Assembly: GCA_018389105.1 (NCBI GenBank)
Contig: JACATO010000600.1
Location: forward strand, 372,001-436,000
DNA length: 64,000 bases
Direction: 5' to 3'
Source of the DNA: Nautilus pompilius
Taxonomy: Eukaryota; Mollusca; Cephalopoda; Nautilida; Nautilidae
Shown: positions 60,776 through 64,000 of the stretch, in pieces
Numbering within the stretch: position 1 is the first letter of the stretch
Layout of the letters: each line of letters starts with the position of its first letter
Notes under the pieces: model-generated
Told to the model about the DNA's origin: nothing
What the model saw: the letters and a program-made list of their open reading frames with translations, nothing else
Databases searched by the model: none
Made by a program: the position numbers and the translations under genes

Positions 60776-61456
60776 TAATAATAATAATAATAAAAAGAAT
60801 GGCACCATTATAAAAATTATTCTTTGACCACTTTTTAAAAAAAATACGTTGCTACAAGGAGTACTTGCGGTTCTGCTGTTTCCTCTTAGAAAACAAAAAC
60901 AAAACAATAGCAATTTCCATTCTGAAATTCTCGGCTTTAGTGATGTAATTTTACGTAATAAAAATTGAAAAAAATTCTGATCCATTTGTTGAGCAGACCA
61001 TTTGTAAGGCCTGACTAATGCATCATGCAAGCTTGTTTTCTAGAAAAGCAATAATGTTAATTGCCAAAGAAAACACAAAAATTTTTCTGCAATCATCTGA
61101 AAATTATGGTTATCTTAATTGGATTTTTAATGTAAATAAAAATAAAAAGAAAATGAAATAATACATTAAATTTCTCTTTCACTTATCCATTTTAATTAAG
61201 ATTCGCTTTTATATATTTTATTAATCTTTTTTAAAAAAATATTCTTCCAACTTCATTGTTTTTATAGTGCAAGAATGAATCAGAATTTTAAAAAGTACAG
61301 ACCTTTTCGAAATGATAGATGCAGTAACGGGCCTCTTTACCAAACTGCCACTTGCACTGAATATCAGCATTGTAGAGCTCCCCTGGCAGTTTGTCAGGGA
61401 ATTTTATTTCTGCTACAAACTTGGGTTTGTCATCCAGACACTGTGACTGTGGGGTG
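14106..61456 (-). CDS. ADAMTS16/18: ADAMTS16/18-like secreted metalloprotease, C-terminal 736 residues, 15 exons (5' part outside window)
   Basis: Joined exons, in transcript order: 61456-61303, 60290-60195, 59946-59798, 54442-54379, 51602-51491, 44081-43951, 42087-41964, 38635-38391, 34983-34830, 34454-34328, 31734-31527, 21476-21294, 17873-17673, 16392-16248, 14224-14106. They sum to 2212 bases: one base completing a codon from an upstream exon, then 736 codons and a stop. Domains by partial-protein residue: disintegrin-like 1-95, TSP1 104-156, cysteine-rich 157-277, spacer 278-385, five TSP1 repeats about 397-695, PLAC 701-731. Six TSP1 repeats plus PLAC is the layout I know for vertebrate ADAMTS16 and ADAMTS18. 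The match is strongest at KFLPAAEGTSCG, YYLNG, YRRPYNEPE and the PLAC. The family is secreted and acts on extracellular matrix; the substrate of this member is unknown. The catalytic HExxH exons are not in the window, so protease activity is inferred from the family. Calling it 16 or 18 is not possible; a pre-duplication orthologue of both is likely. Confidence 0.95.
14225..16247 (-). other. ADAMTS intron before the PLAC exon
   Basis: Intron of 2.0 kb, GT-AG. AT-rich, with nothing recognised inside. Confidence 0.8.
16248..16392 (-). CDS. ADAMTS16/18: ADAMTS exon: rest of TSP1 repeat 6
   Basis: Encodes 48 residues from CSKSCGPGQQRRYVTC to CQLRQCATK. It begins at the CSxxCG motif in phase 0 and ends in phase 1. 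The last TSP1 cysteines are in SCQLRQC. Acceptor ATTTTTAG, donor G|GTAATC. The split codon with the next exon gives aspartate (K-D-L). Confidence 0.94.
16393..17672 (-). other. ADAMTS intron between TSP1 repeat 5 and 6 exons
   Basis: Intron of 1.3 kb, GT-AG. It contains the CT/CAT microsatellite at 17086-17138 and otherwise no recognised feature. Confidence 0.8.
17086..17138 (+). repeat. Compound CT / CAT microsatellite
   Basis: CT repeats, then a run of CAT/ATC triplets, then CT repeats again. A simple-sequence tract with no sign of function. Confidence 0.9.
17673..17873 (-). CDS. ADAMTS16/18: ADAMTS exon: rest of TSP1 repeat 5 and start of repeat 6
   Basis: Exactly 67 codons, phase 0 at both ends, from CSNTCGVGIRRRFLRC to EWHTSIWTA. 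It contains the six TSP1 cysteines of repeat 5 and the opening tryptophans of repeat 6. Acceptor TTTCCCAG, donor GCT|GTGAGT. Like the exons on either side it begins at the first cysteine of CSxxCG, which suggests the three exons arose by tandem duplication. Confidence 0.95.
17874..21293 (-). other. ADAMTS intron with GC-AG ends
   Basis: Intron of 3420 bases whose 5' end reads GC and 3' end AG on the minus strand. Inside, about 18540-19140 shares short strings with about 31040-31260 (for example GATCTTGGAGAGAAA) and may be an old interspersed repeat. No gene is seen. Confidence 0.75.
21294..21476 (-). CDS. ADAMTS16/18: ADAMTS exon: rest of TSP1 repeat 4 and start of repeat 5
   Basis: Exactly 61 codons, phase 0 at both ends. 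It starts at CSRSCGQGIRRRRVIC and ends at YKWTLTSWSE, so exon borders fall directly before the CSxxC motif of each TSP1 repeat. The acceptor is TTGCTAG. The donor reads GAG|GCAAGT, a GC-AG type site that otherwise matches consensus perfectly; moving to the nearby GT would shift the frame. The 10 kb intron before it is the largest in the visible gene. Confidence 0.93.
21785..22080 (+). repeat. SINE copy, older tRNA-derived family
   Basis: A degraded tRNA-like head (CCAGTGGTTTGGTGCCC, then a B-box-like AAGTTTTAATCCTG), then the family's body block TTCTCTTCACCAG and AAGAGTTCTAGTAGGGTTTT. The same blocks recur at 35040-35340. Confidence 0.65.
24840..25560 (-). pseudogene. Tc1-like transposase fossil, distinct from 11910 and 5500
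   Basis: Minus-strand frames read STLTQLASDLSG (family T-L-x-Q-L-A-x-D-L-S-x-A-x-G), HKQEQLNWCHKHF (family H-R-x-A-R-L-Q-W-C-x-x-H), TDESRLS with the first D, and NSIENVWNALGR with the catalytic E. Stops and frameshifts are scattered throughout. The N-terminal zone may extend to about 25760. No terminal repeats were identified. Residues point to a different Tc1 lineage from the element at 11910-13522. Confidence 0.8.
27836..28023 (+). pseudogene. C-terminal scrap of a mariner-like DDE transposase
   Basis: The frame reads YENMFHQIKWWMGQCQPVKY, then SDFFLWNVLRVKVYATEPAT and YELQQGI. This follows the family order R-W-I-G-R-G-G-P-x-x-W-P-P-x-S-P-D-L-x-P-x-DFFLWG-x-x-K-x-K-V-Y-x-T-x-P-x-x-x-x-E-L. 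The third catalytic residue would be the D of DFFLW. The upstream part is not recognisable. Confidence 0.65.
30512..30720 (+). repeat. tRNA-headed SINE, well preserved
   Basis: A perfect RNA polymerase III A box, TGGCTCAGTGG (30525-30535), and B box, GGTTCAATTCC (30569-30579), lie 33 bases apart as in a tRNA gene. Four of five T-stem pairs form, but the acceptor and anticodon stems do not pair properly, so this is not a working tRNA. The body contains CCCTTGAGCAAGGTTGCC, a block also known from other animal SINE bodies (CCTTGAGCAAGG). It lies in an ADAMTS intron, antisense to the gene. Confidence 0.8.
31527..31734 (-). CDS. ADAMTS16/18: ADAMTS exon: TSP1 repeat 3 and start of repeat 4
   Basis: Encodes WEPEEWRSCSSSCGRG, then a very basic stretch (QVRRVRCKQK, RKLKRKFC, RPARKRRC), then PPKWHAGKWSE, the opening of repeat 4. 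W-x-x-x-x-W and CSSSCG are TSP1 hallmarks. The dense lysines and arginines suggest heparin or matrix binding; that is inference. Acceptor TTTACAG, donor GAG|GTAAAC, phase 0. Confidence 0.95.
33013..34123 (+). mobile_element. Internally deleted mariner transposon, 1111 bp
   Basis: The ends pair as inverted repeats: GTTACAAACGTTTTGTTGGTT on the left differs at one base from the right end read in reverse, within a repeat of about 30 bases. Both ends abut TA (33011-33012 and 34124-34125). The length is below the usual 1.25-1.3 kb because coding segments are missing. It lies in an ADAMTS intron on the strand opposite to the gene. Confidence 0.9.
33204..34020 (+). pseudogene. Mariner transposase, Hsmar1/SETMAR-like, deleted and frame-broken
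   Basis: The N-terminal frame (33204-33461) has VFRAILLDNFKPGHK, the helix-turn-helix part DTANERTMQRWFAMFRSGD and EPIGRPFS (the GRP motif). It stops at TAA after PRKTEQ, yet the sequence continues IAGELDVNTAAVSRPL. About 50 residues, including the WVPHEL region, are missing; then CNEKWILYDNRKQSAQW and KVMVTVWWIATGVIHYNFL follow. The first catalytic D (family T-x-D-E-K-W) is replaced here (MCNEKW). Later frames show NTLEYEVLPN, and IDCSGTYFD at the end; the YSPDL block has gone. It cannot encode active transposase. Confidence 0.88.
34328..34454 (-). CDS. ADAMTS16/18: ADAMTS exon: end of TSP1 repeat 2
   Basis: Encodes TKVVTATCYMDQ through NQKPCPPR (the R codon is split). CY-x-D, the sequon NST just before FC, and P-C-x-x-x-x-C-P-P are shared with the second TSP1 repeat of ADAMTS16/18. 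Acceptor TTCTTTAG, donor AG|GTAAAA, phase 2. The intron to the previous exon is only 375 bases, the second shortest visible. Confidence 0.94.
34455..34829 (-). other. Short ADAMTS intron (375 bp) inside TSP1 repeat 2
   Basis: GT-AG, phase 1, AT-rich, nothing else seen. Confidence 0.85.
34830..34983 (-). CDS. ADAMTS16/18: ADAMTS exon: end of spacer and start of TSP1 repeat 2
   Basis: Begins ILVRGMNPGIMYEYTLL, the last spacer strand (the family form is L-x-x-G-x-N-P-G-x-x-x-E-Y). A serine/threonine-rich linker follows, then the second TSP1 repeat starts at YRWALTVSSCSRTCAEG. The first tryptophan aligns with the conserved W of TSP1. Acceptor TTATAAG, donor G|GTAAAA, phase 1, splitting a glycine codon. 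Confidence 0.95.
35040..35340 (+). repeat. SINE copy, older tRNA-derived family
   Basis: tRNA-like head with CTACTGGACTGCTAAGG and a B-box-like AAGTTCAGTTCTC, then TTCTTCACCAGC, AATGAAGAGTTCTAGTAAGG and GCAGCACTACAC. These same blocks, in order, occur at 48600-48900 and, reversed, at 37565-37850 and 63540-63800. Confidence 0.75.
35700..36490. promoter_or_regulatory. CpG-rich intronic patch 1
   Basis: A hand count gives about 36 CpG in about 780 bases, whereas nearby AT-rich DNA has close to none over several hundred bases. GC content is visibly raised (for example GGCCGGGTGGGG near 35728 and CGACCCGGAGATCG at 36061). A TG-dinucleotide run lies near 36110-36125. The plus-strand frame 36076-36402 is open for 108 codons but resembles no family I know. 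It may be an internal promoter, an unmethylated element or an unrecognised mobile insertion. Confidence 0.4.
37565..37850 (-). repeat. SINE copy, older tRNA-derived family
   Basis: On the minus strand a tRNA-like head (CCAGTGGTTAATCTACTGGA, with a weak B box) is followed by the family body. GAATTCTTCATTTTTAGATG on the plus strand recurs exactly at 63623-63642. Confidence 0.75.
38391..38635 (-). CDS. ADAMTS16/18: ADAMTS exon: spacer domain
   Basis: The largest exon (245 bases, 81 full codons). It encodes the beta-rich cysteine-poor spacer, including VVLPKASRGITVQEKN, YLAIRN, QYYLNGQ and YRRPYNEPETL. The cysteine-free composition and the YYLNG and Y-R-R-x-Y-N-E-P-E motifs agree with the ADAMTS16/18 spacer, which in this family mediates substrate binding. 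An NSS sequon is present. Acceptor GTTTCAG, donor GAG|GTACAC, phase 0. Confidence 0.96.
38636..41963 (-). other. ADAMTS intron between cysteine-rich and spacer exons, with a CpG-rich patch
   Basis: GT-AG intron of 3.3 kb, phase 1. The CpG-rich patch at 41280-41840 is near its 5' (high-coordinate) end. The remainder, including the small open frames around 40736-41044, shows no coding signal. Confidence 0.75.
41280..41840. promoter_or_regulatory. CpG-rich intronic patch 2
   Basis: A hand count gives about 31 CpG in 600 bases, densest at 41461-41520 (CTACGCGATTAGTCCCGCGG and following). A GC-box-like GGGCGG lies at about 41324. The adjacent 39000-40700 is almost free of CpG. There is no long reading frame and no similarity that I recognise. 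It lies about 120 bases from the exon at 41964-42087. It may be an internal promoter or an unidentified element. Confidence 0.4.
41964..42087 (-). CDS. ADAMTS16/18: ADAMTS exon: end of cysteine-rich domain
   Basis: Encodes DVGCDLVVGSPAKSD, CGICNGNNSTC and the linker to the spacer. V-G-C-D-x-x-x-x-S and C-G-x-C-x-G-x-x-x-x-C are highly conserved ADAMTS features. NNST contains an N-glycosylation sequon. Acceptor ATATAG, donor A|GTGAGT, phase 1, giving a split methionine codon with the next exon. A CpG-rich patch lies just downstream in the next intron. Confidence 0.96.
42088..43950 (-). other. ADAMTS intron inside the cysteine-rich domain
   Basis: GT-AG intron of 1.9 kb, phase 0. It holds an ATA run near 42098-42117, the SINE at 42215-42525 and an AT-repeat near 43388-43402. 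Confidence 0.8.
42215..42525 (-). repeat. SINE copy, older tRNA-derived family
   Basis: Shares GAACTTCATGTTTAGATATG, GGCAGCTAGTGAAGAAGAG and the distal GTTATTGCTGTAGC zone with the other minus-oriented copies. The tRNA-like head at 42450-42525 is poor. Confidence 0.65.
43951..44081 (-). CDS. ADAMTS16/18: ADAMTS exon: cysteine-rich domain, middle
   Basis: Encodes VKEPCKMFCKATAYNY through VCLDGHCK. The C-x-x-x-C near the start, DG-x-x-C and N-V-C-x-D-G-x-C are signature spacings of the ADAMTS cysteine-rich domain. It ends at lysine in phase 0. Acceptor TTATGTAG, donor AAG|GTAAGA. The intron before it is 7.4 kb and carries the hAT and MULE remains. Confidence 0.95.
44490..45630 (+). mobile_element. 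hAT-type element with deleted interior and a foreign insert
   Basis: The left end is CAGCGGTTCCCAACC; the right end ends GGTTGGGAACCAGTG, its inverted partner with few changes. This is the typical hAT/Charlie terminal repeat. The flanking 8-mers TTGTAAAT and GTGTAGAG agree at five of eight positions, so the target duplication is decayed. Only the very C-terminus of the transposase remains. From about 44620 to 45070 the DNA is richer in GC and starts with ACCGTATTTGCCGGCTTATA, resembling the end of another DNA-transposon or MITE family, so a nested insertion is likely. Confidence 0.75.
45283..45441 (+). pseudogene. C-terminal dimerisation remnant of hAT transposase
   Basis: The frame reads AYLCETGFSTLVHI, one stop, then TKARNRLNVEDDMRLALANT and RISKLAAQTQQQ, ending at TAG 45439-45441. 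It matches the hAT C-terminal pattern C-E-x-x-F-S-x-L-x-x-I-K-x-K-x-R-N-R-L-x-x-E-x-x-L-R-x-A-L. The in-frame stop and the missing N-terminal thousand bases rule out function. Confidence 0.85.
46870..47400 (+). pseudogene. MULE (Mutator-like) transposase fossil
   Basis: Across shifted frames it reads YQLYMIHALTKH (family Q-L-Y-x-I-H-x), MMDFKISVINASKTVFPNV (family x-D-F-E-x-A-x-x-N-A-x-x-x-x-F-P, where the E is K here), KKGCLYYLSQFVYCKLQTEG (family G-C-x-F-H-x-x-Q-x-x-x-x-K-x-Q) and FIPEVDVINAFEAL followed by an acidic zone. Such transposases often carry an N-terminal FLYWCH finger; the part upstream (46100-46870) is too decayed to confirm one. It is non-functional. Confidence 0.75.
48600..48900 (+). 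repeat. SINE copy, older tRNA-derived family, clearest head
   Basis: Head CAGTGACTAAACTACTGGAT (A-box zone) and GAGTTGAATTCTTGG (B-box zone, close to GGTTCRANNCC), then AATGAAAAGTTCTGTTCAGT and CCACAGCACTACAC in the order seen at 35040-35340. It helps to define the family as tRNA-derived. Confidence 0.7.
51491..51602 (-). CDS. ADAMTS16/18: ADAMTS exon: start of cysteine-rich domain
   Basis: Encodes 37 residues beginning DCAYKAQDQFSMQC and ending WKPFHKMFN. The pattern of a cysteine shortly after the TSP1 repeat, then R/QCAxYN and W-x-PF/Y, is typical for the start of the ADAMTS cysteine-rich region. Acceptor ATTACAG, donor G|GTAAGA, phase 1, splitting a valine codon. Confidence 0.94.
51603..54378 (-). 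other. ADAMTS intron between central TSP1 and cysteine-rich exons
   Basis: GT-AG intron of 2.8 kb, phase 0, with a SINE copy at 53470-53760. Otherwise AT-rich with nothing recognised. Confidence 0.8.
53470..53760 (-). repeat. SINE copy, older tRNA-derived family
   Basis: Contains GTAACCTGGTGCCCAGAAGT, CCAGCTGGTGAAGAAGG and a degraded tRNA-like head at its high-coordinate end (minus-strand GTCTAGTGTTTAGCATGCTG). About 90 bases of it recur at 54580-54670. Confidence 0.7.
54379..54442 (-). CDS. ADAMTS16/18: ADAMTS exon: end of central TSP1 repeat
   Basis: A 64-base microexon. It completes a split codon and then encodes 21 residues (PQYGGKSCKG to HKLCNIQ) that supply the last cysteines of the central TSP1 repeat. 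Joining gives CNQPF-PQYGGKSC, the usual C-x-x-P-x-P-x-x-G-G-x-x-C form. Acceptor TTTTCAG, donor CAG|GTAAGT (a near-perfect consensus), phase 0. It lies 5.4 kb from the previous exon and 2.8 kb from the next. Confidence 0.93.
54443..59797 (-). other. ADAMTS intron (5.4 kb) inside the central TSP1 repeat
   Basis: GT-AG intron, phase 2. It holds a partial SINE at 54580-54670 and a probable degraded copy at about 57340-57545. The rest is AT-rich with short AG-rich tracts (for example near 58443) and no coding signal. Confidence 0.75.
54580..54670 (-). repeat. Partial SINE copy, older tRNA-derived family
   Basis: GTAACCTGGTGTCAAGGAAT and AAGAAGACCAGATGACT match the distal part of the copy at 53470-53760. 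The tRNA-like head is absent. Confidence 0.55.
59798..59946 (-). CDS. ADAMTS16/18: ADAMTS exon: end of disintegrin-like domain and start of central TSP1 repeat
   Basis: Begins WCRHGSC, the last disintegrin-like cysteines, continues through the linker FGENGPKP and enters the central TSP1 repeat at GGWSSWS. The WSSW pair is a candidate C-mannosylation site, and CSRSCGG (residues 114-120) fits the C-S/T-x-x-C-G O-fucosylation consensus. Acceptor TTTGGCAG, phase 0. Donor TT|GTAAGT, phase 2, splitting a phenylalanine codon with the next exon. Length is 149 bases. Confidence 0.95.
60195..60290 (-). CDS. ADAMTS16/18: ADAMTS exon: disintegrin-like domain, second part
   Basis: Exactly 32 codons, phase 0 on both sides, from NTCKNLWCYLG to FLPAAEGTSCGPGM. 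The LWC and the C-x-x-K-F-x-P-A-A-E-G-T-x-C-G pattern are hallmarks of the ADAMTS disintegrin-like domain and are closest to ADAMTS16/18 among the family members I know. The acceptor is TTTTTTTAG and the donor ATG|GTAGGT. Joining to the previous exon gives FEK-NTCK without loss of frame. Confidence 0.95.
60291..61302 (-). other. ADAMTS intron within the disintegrin-like domain
   Basis: Intron of 1.0 kb, GT-AG, phase 0. Its main content is the ATA microsatellite at 60720-60793. Confidence 0.85.
60720..60793 (+). repeat. ATA/AAT microsatellite
   Basis: More than 20 AAT triplets with one missing base near 60774. On the minus strand it reads as a run of tyrosine codons in an open frame, which is an artefact. 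Confidence 0.95.
61303..61456 (-). CDS. ADAMTS16/18: ADAMTS exon: disintegrin-like domain, first part
   Basis: Encodes residues 1-51 of the visible protein, running from TPQSQCLDDKPKF to CIYHFEK. LPGELYNADIQCKWQFG matches the ADAMTS disintegrin-like pattern LPG-x-x-Y-x-x-x-x-QC-x-x-x-FG. The acceptor is TTATAG and leaves one base (C) to finish a split codon. In ADAMTS16/18 the preceding residues are FLS, so AG|C for serine fits. The donor is AAG|GTCTGT, a weak but acceptable site, phase 0. A second AG lies 11 bases inside the exon (before SQCLDD) and could be used instead; the chosen site fits the family better. The exon before it, ending the metalloprotease domain, was not found up to base 64000. 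Confidence 0.9.
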
Positions 61457-64000
61457 CTATAACAAACAAGAGCAGCAAACATAAAAAAAAACAAACAAGC
61501 AGAACCTGTGCACAAAATTGCAGCATCACTGCTGTCACAAATATCCTTACACTGTTTGTTCCACACTAAAATTTCTTTTATTACTTGGAAATTAAATTTG
61601 AAAAAAAATTTTTTTTGTGTCTTTTCATGGAAGAGTTAATTTTAATATTTGGTTTCTACTATATTATTAAATTTTTTCTTATTTTATTTTTGTTGTTTTA
61701 AAGTGATTTCACTATCCAGCAAATTCTTTTAAAAATTAAAGATTCCACACTAAAATATCTTAAATGTGGGAGAGAACTGCCAAGTCATAGTAGACAATCA
61801 GGCAGACAAGCCTGAACGGCAATGAAACAAAGCAAGTGTCCTTCACAGAAATTTTGTGATTAATCTAATCTAATGTTGTGGAGAATCACACCACATTATT
61901 ATGCAATTAGTTCAGTGCCAACATTTTACAATGTACACAGTAGTCGTCATTGCAATTAATCAAAGCGCATTTGCTGATCAGTCACCCTGTCTTATTTTTA
62001 TGGAATGTTCTCTTGCCACTTCTCATAAGGCATATTCTCAAAGATATTTAATCTTTCTGCTCTTCTGTTCTTACAAGCAACTACTTACACTGTATATTGT
62101 TGACTTCCTGAAAGTTGTAGGAAAACTACAGAGCAGCACCAATACATGTTATACGGAAACCTGATTTCCTGTAAACTTATAACAGGTTTATATGTTCTTG
62201 TAATTTATTGTAAGACAACTAAAAACTATTTAATCTCTCCCTAAAAAGTAAAACAAATGTCACAGAAATAAACCAACTAAATTCAAGCATCAACCAGTGC
62301 ACAGGATTTGATCTTTAAACTTTAAATAAATCTCCCCAGTACTAGCAGAGCAAGAGAATTAACAGAGGCCAAACCTAAATCTTTTAAAGGTAAAAAAAAA
62401 AACTAATTCAAAGCAAACTAATAGATAGTAGTTACAATTCTTAATATAAATTAGACTTCAGAAGTATTTTATCAAATTCATCTTTAATAAACAAAAATGA
62501 CTTACGGTTTATTTACAATATGCTGTTTGTTGTTGTTATTTTTATTTTGAGATAGCCCGCGAGGATTACGCCATCTGCACTAATCAAATTACCAAACGCT
62601 CTCCATTCTGTGAGCAACTTTTGTTCAGTTGTGGTAGTGAGCTGGCTTCACCACTTAACCATTATCCCTGCATTCCACTAACTGCTGCTGGCCCATCATA
62701 TTACCCAACACACACACACATTTGCATGTGTGATCAGTCGTAGTTCAAAATGTTCTTGGTCTGTACTGCTTTAGCAGTTTTCTTAGCTGTAGGGAGAGAA
62801 ACTCCTGGTCTAACCCATTTCTCTAACTCTAGAATCTAGATACTAGAGACATTAAAATGAACTTGGCTGCTAAAGGTATGTGTTCTTTTATATTAGGAAT
62901 CTATATTTCCATATTCAGGAGTTCATTTTCTCTGAAGAAATATATTTTGTAAGCTTTATAAAGTTTTCAACAGTATTTGATACTAACCATAGTCAAATGG
63001 GGAAAAAAAAACTAATCTTTTAGAAATGATGCAACAGAAATTGTACTTAACACTGTAGCCTTAAATATTTATCTTTTCAGTTTATACTGCACAATAAACC
63101 AAAAAAGCTAGCAATAGTTATATCTTCAGTTTGATAGAATGATTCTTAAATGTCTACAACCATTCAGTTATGGTCTGATGTTAACCCATTTAAATCCTTG
63201 GAAACAATATTAAAACTTTTTTTAACAAGTGTAACATCTAAGTCTATCCGTTTTTCACAATTTTTATTCTTAACAAATAAAAAGAAATGAAGTACGGTAA
63301 TATACTTTGTTTTCCTCTCTCTGCACAAATTTATTTGTCTCCCCCAAAGATTTATGTACACACAACAAAACTCTATGTGACAGCATATAATTATTCATTA
63401 AATCACTGGCATGCTGGCCTACTCTTGGACTGAGTGACGCAAAACCATTCCTGACATTGGCACATGTTGTTACTGTGTCATTCACTGGTATCAACACTGG
63501 AAATAACCTCTCTCTGTATTGCAGAAAATCTGATTGCTAGTTAGATGCTGGAGAGTATTATCTATCCTATGCTGCAAAGGGCCTCGGCACTTCCAACTTC
63601 AGCGGGAAATCCCTACTTCTTAGAATTCTTCATTTTTAGATGTGAAAGGAAACCCACACAAACAGCTGGTGAAGAAGGGAAAGAAGAAACTATTACAGGG
63701 AGATAAGCCAAACCAAGCCCACACTGATAAGGAATTAAAATCTGGGTCTTCAGCCTTGGCAGGCAGTCCAGTATTATAACAACTGGGCCCCAAGCTTCCA
63801 CCCTATTTACATAAGTAACCTCCAACATTTACTCACTGATCAGCAACAAGCAAAATTCAGTTTTGCAGGCAGTGGCTATTTGATATCCTTCAAAGACTGT
63901 AAAAGCAGATATCTGAGGGAATTTTCACAGGAATCTTATGCTCTAACCTATACCTTTTTTATCAAAGGCTGCTGTCATGTGTGAAAACAGAAAAACATTT
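61457..64000 (-). other. ADAMTS intron at the 5' edge of the window
   Basis: This should join to the exon ending the metalloprotease domain. I looked for the end of that domain (MSP, W-S-x-C-S) and for HExxHxxGxxHD on the minus strand and found neither, so the intron is at least 2.5 kb. It carries the SINE copy at 63540-63800. Confidence 0.65.
63540..63800 (-). repeat. SINE copy, older tRNA-derived family
   Basis: Plus-strand GAATTCTTCATTTTTAGATG is identical to the copy at 37565-37850. AACAGCTGGTGAAGAAGGG follows, then a tRNA-like head read on the minus strand with TACTGGACTGCC and a B-box-like CAGATTTTAATTCC. Confidence 0.75.

Noticed and set aside
60707-61030. Minus-strand open frame of 107 codons
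   Set aside because: Its long tyrosine run is the ATA microsatellite read on the other strand; no start, splice or family evidence.
61457-64000. Search for ADAMTS metalloprotease exon (HExxHxxGxxHD, Met-turn)
   Set aside because: No match on the minus strand; the exon must lie beyond the window.

Overview
This is AT-rich animal genomic DNA. Its one convincing protein-coding gene is on the minus strand and is split into 15 small exons across about 47 kb. The exons join in frame into the C-terminal 736 residues of a secreted ADAMTS protease of the ADAMTS16/ADAMTS18 type. The organism is therefore a metazoan. Long introns, general CpG scarcity, many degraded Tc1/mariner, hAT and MULE transposons and dispersed tRNA-derived SINEs suit an invertebrate. 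A mollusc, perhaps a cephalopod, is my guess and cannot be proved from this window.

Layout, read along the minus strand from high to low coordinates. 61456-60195: disintegrin-like domain (the propeptide and metalloprotease exons lie beyond base 64000). 59946-54379: central thrombospondin type 1 (TSP1) repeat. 51602-41964: cysteine-rich domain. 38635-34984: spacer. 34983-16248: five C-terminal TSP1 repeats. 14224-14106: PLAC domain and stop codon, with a polyadenylation signal about 40 bases further on. Fourteen introns lie between these exons. Thirteen have GT-AG ends and one, between 21293 and 17874, has a GC-AG end. Every junction keeps the reading frame.

Bases 1-14000 lie downstream of the gene. 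They hold no gene I can support, only transposon remains: two old transposase fragments (about 5080-6220), the 3' end of a non-LTR retrotransposon with a CAA tail (about 7227-7452), and a nearly intact but frame-broken Tc1-like element (11910-13522) with an outer and an inner pair of inverted repeats and TA target duplications.

The introns hold more mobile DNA: a Tc1 fossil (24840-25560), a DDE transposase scrap (27836-28023), an internally deleted mariner close to the Hsmar1 type (33013-34123), a hAT element with a foreign insert (44490-45630), a MULE fossil (about 46870-47400), a well-kept tRNA-headed SINE (30512-30720) and about ten copies of a second, older tRNA-derived SINE family in both orientations.

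Two introns also contain CpG-rich, GC-richer patches (about 35700-36490 and 41280-41840) that stand out from their CpG-poor surroundings. They could be internal promoters, unmethylated elements or recent insertions. I found no CRISPR array, operon, rRNA or functional tRNA, and no evidence of a novel multi-gene system.
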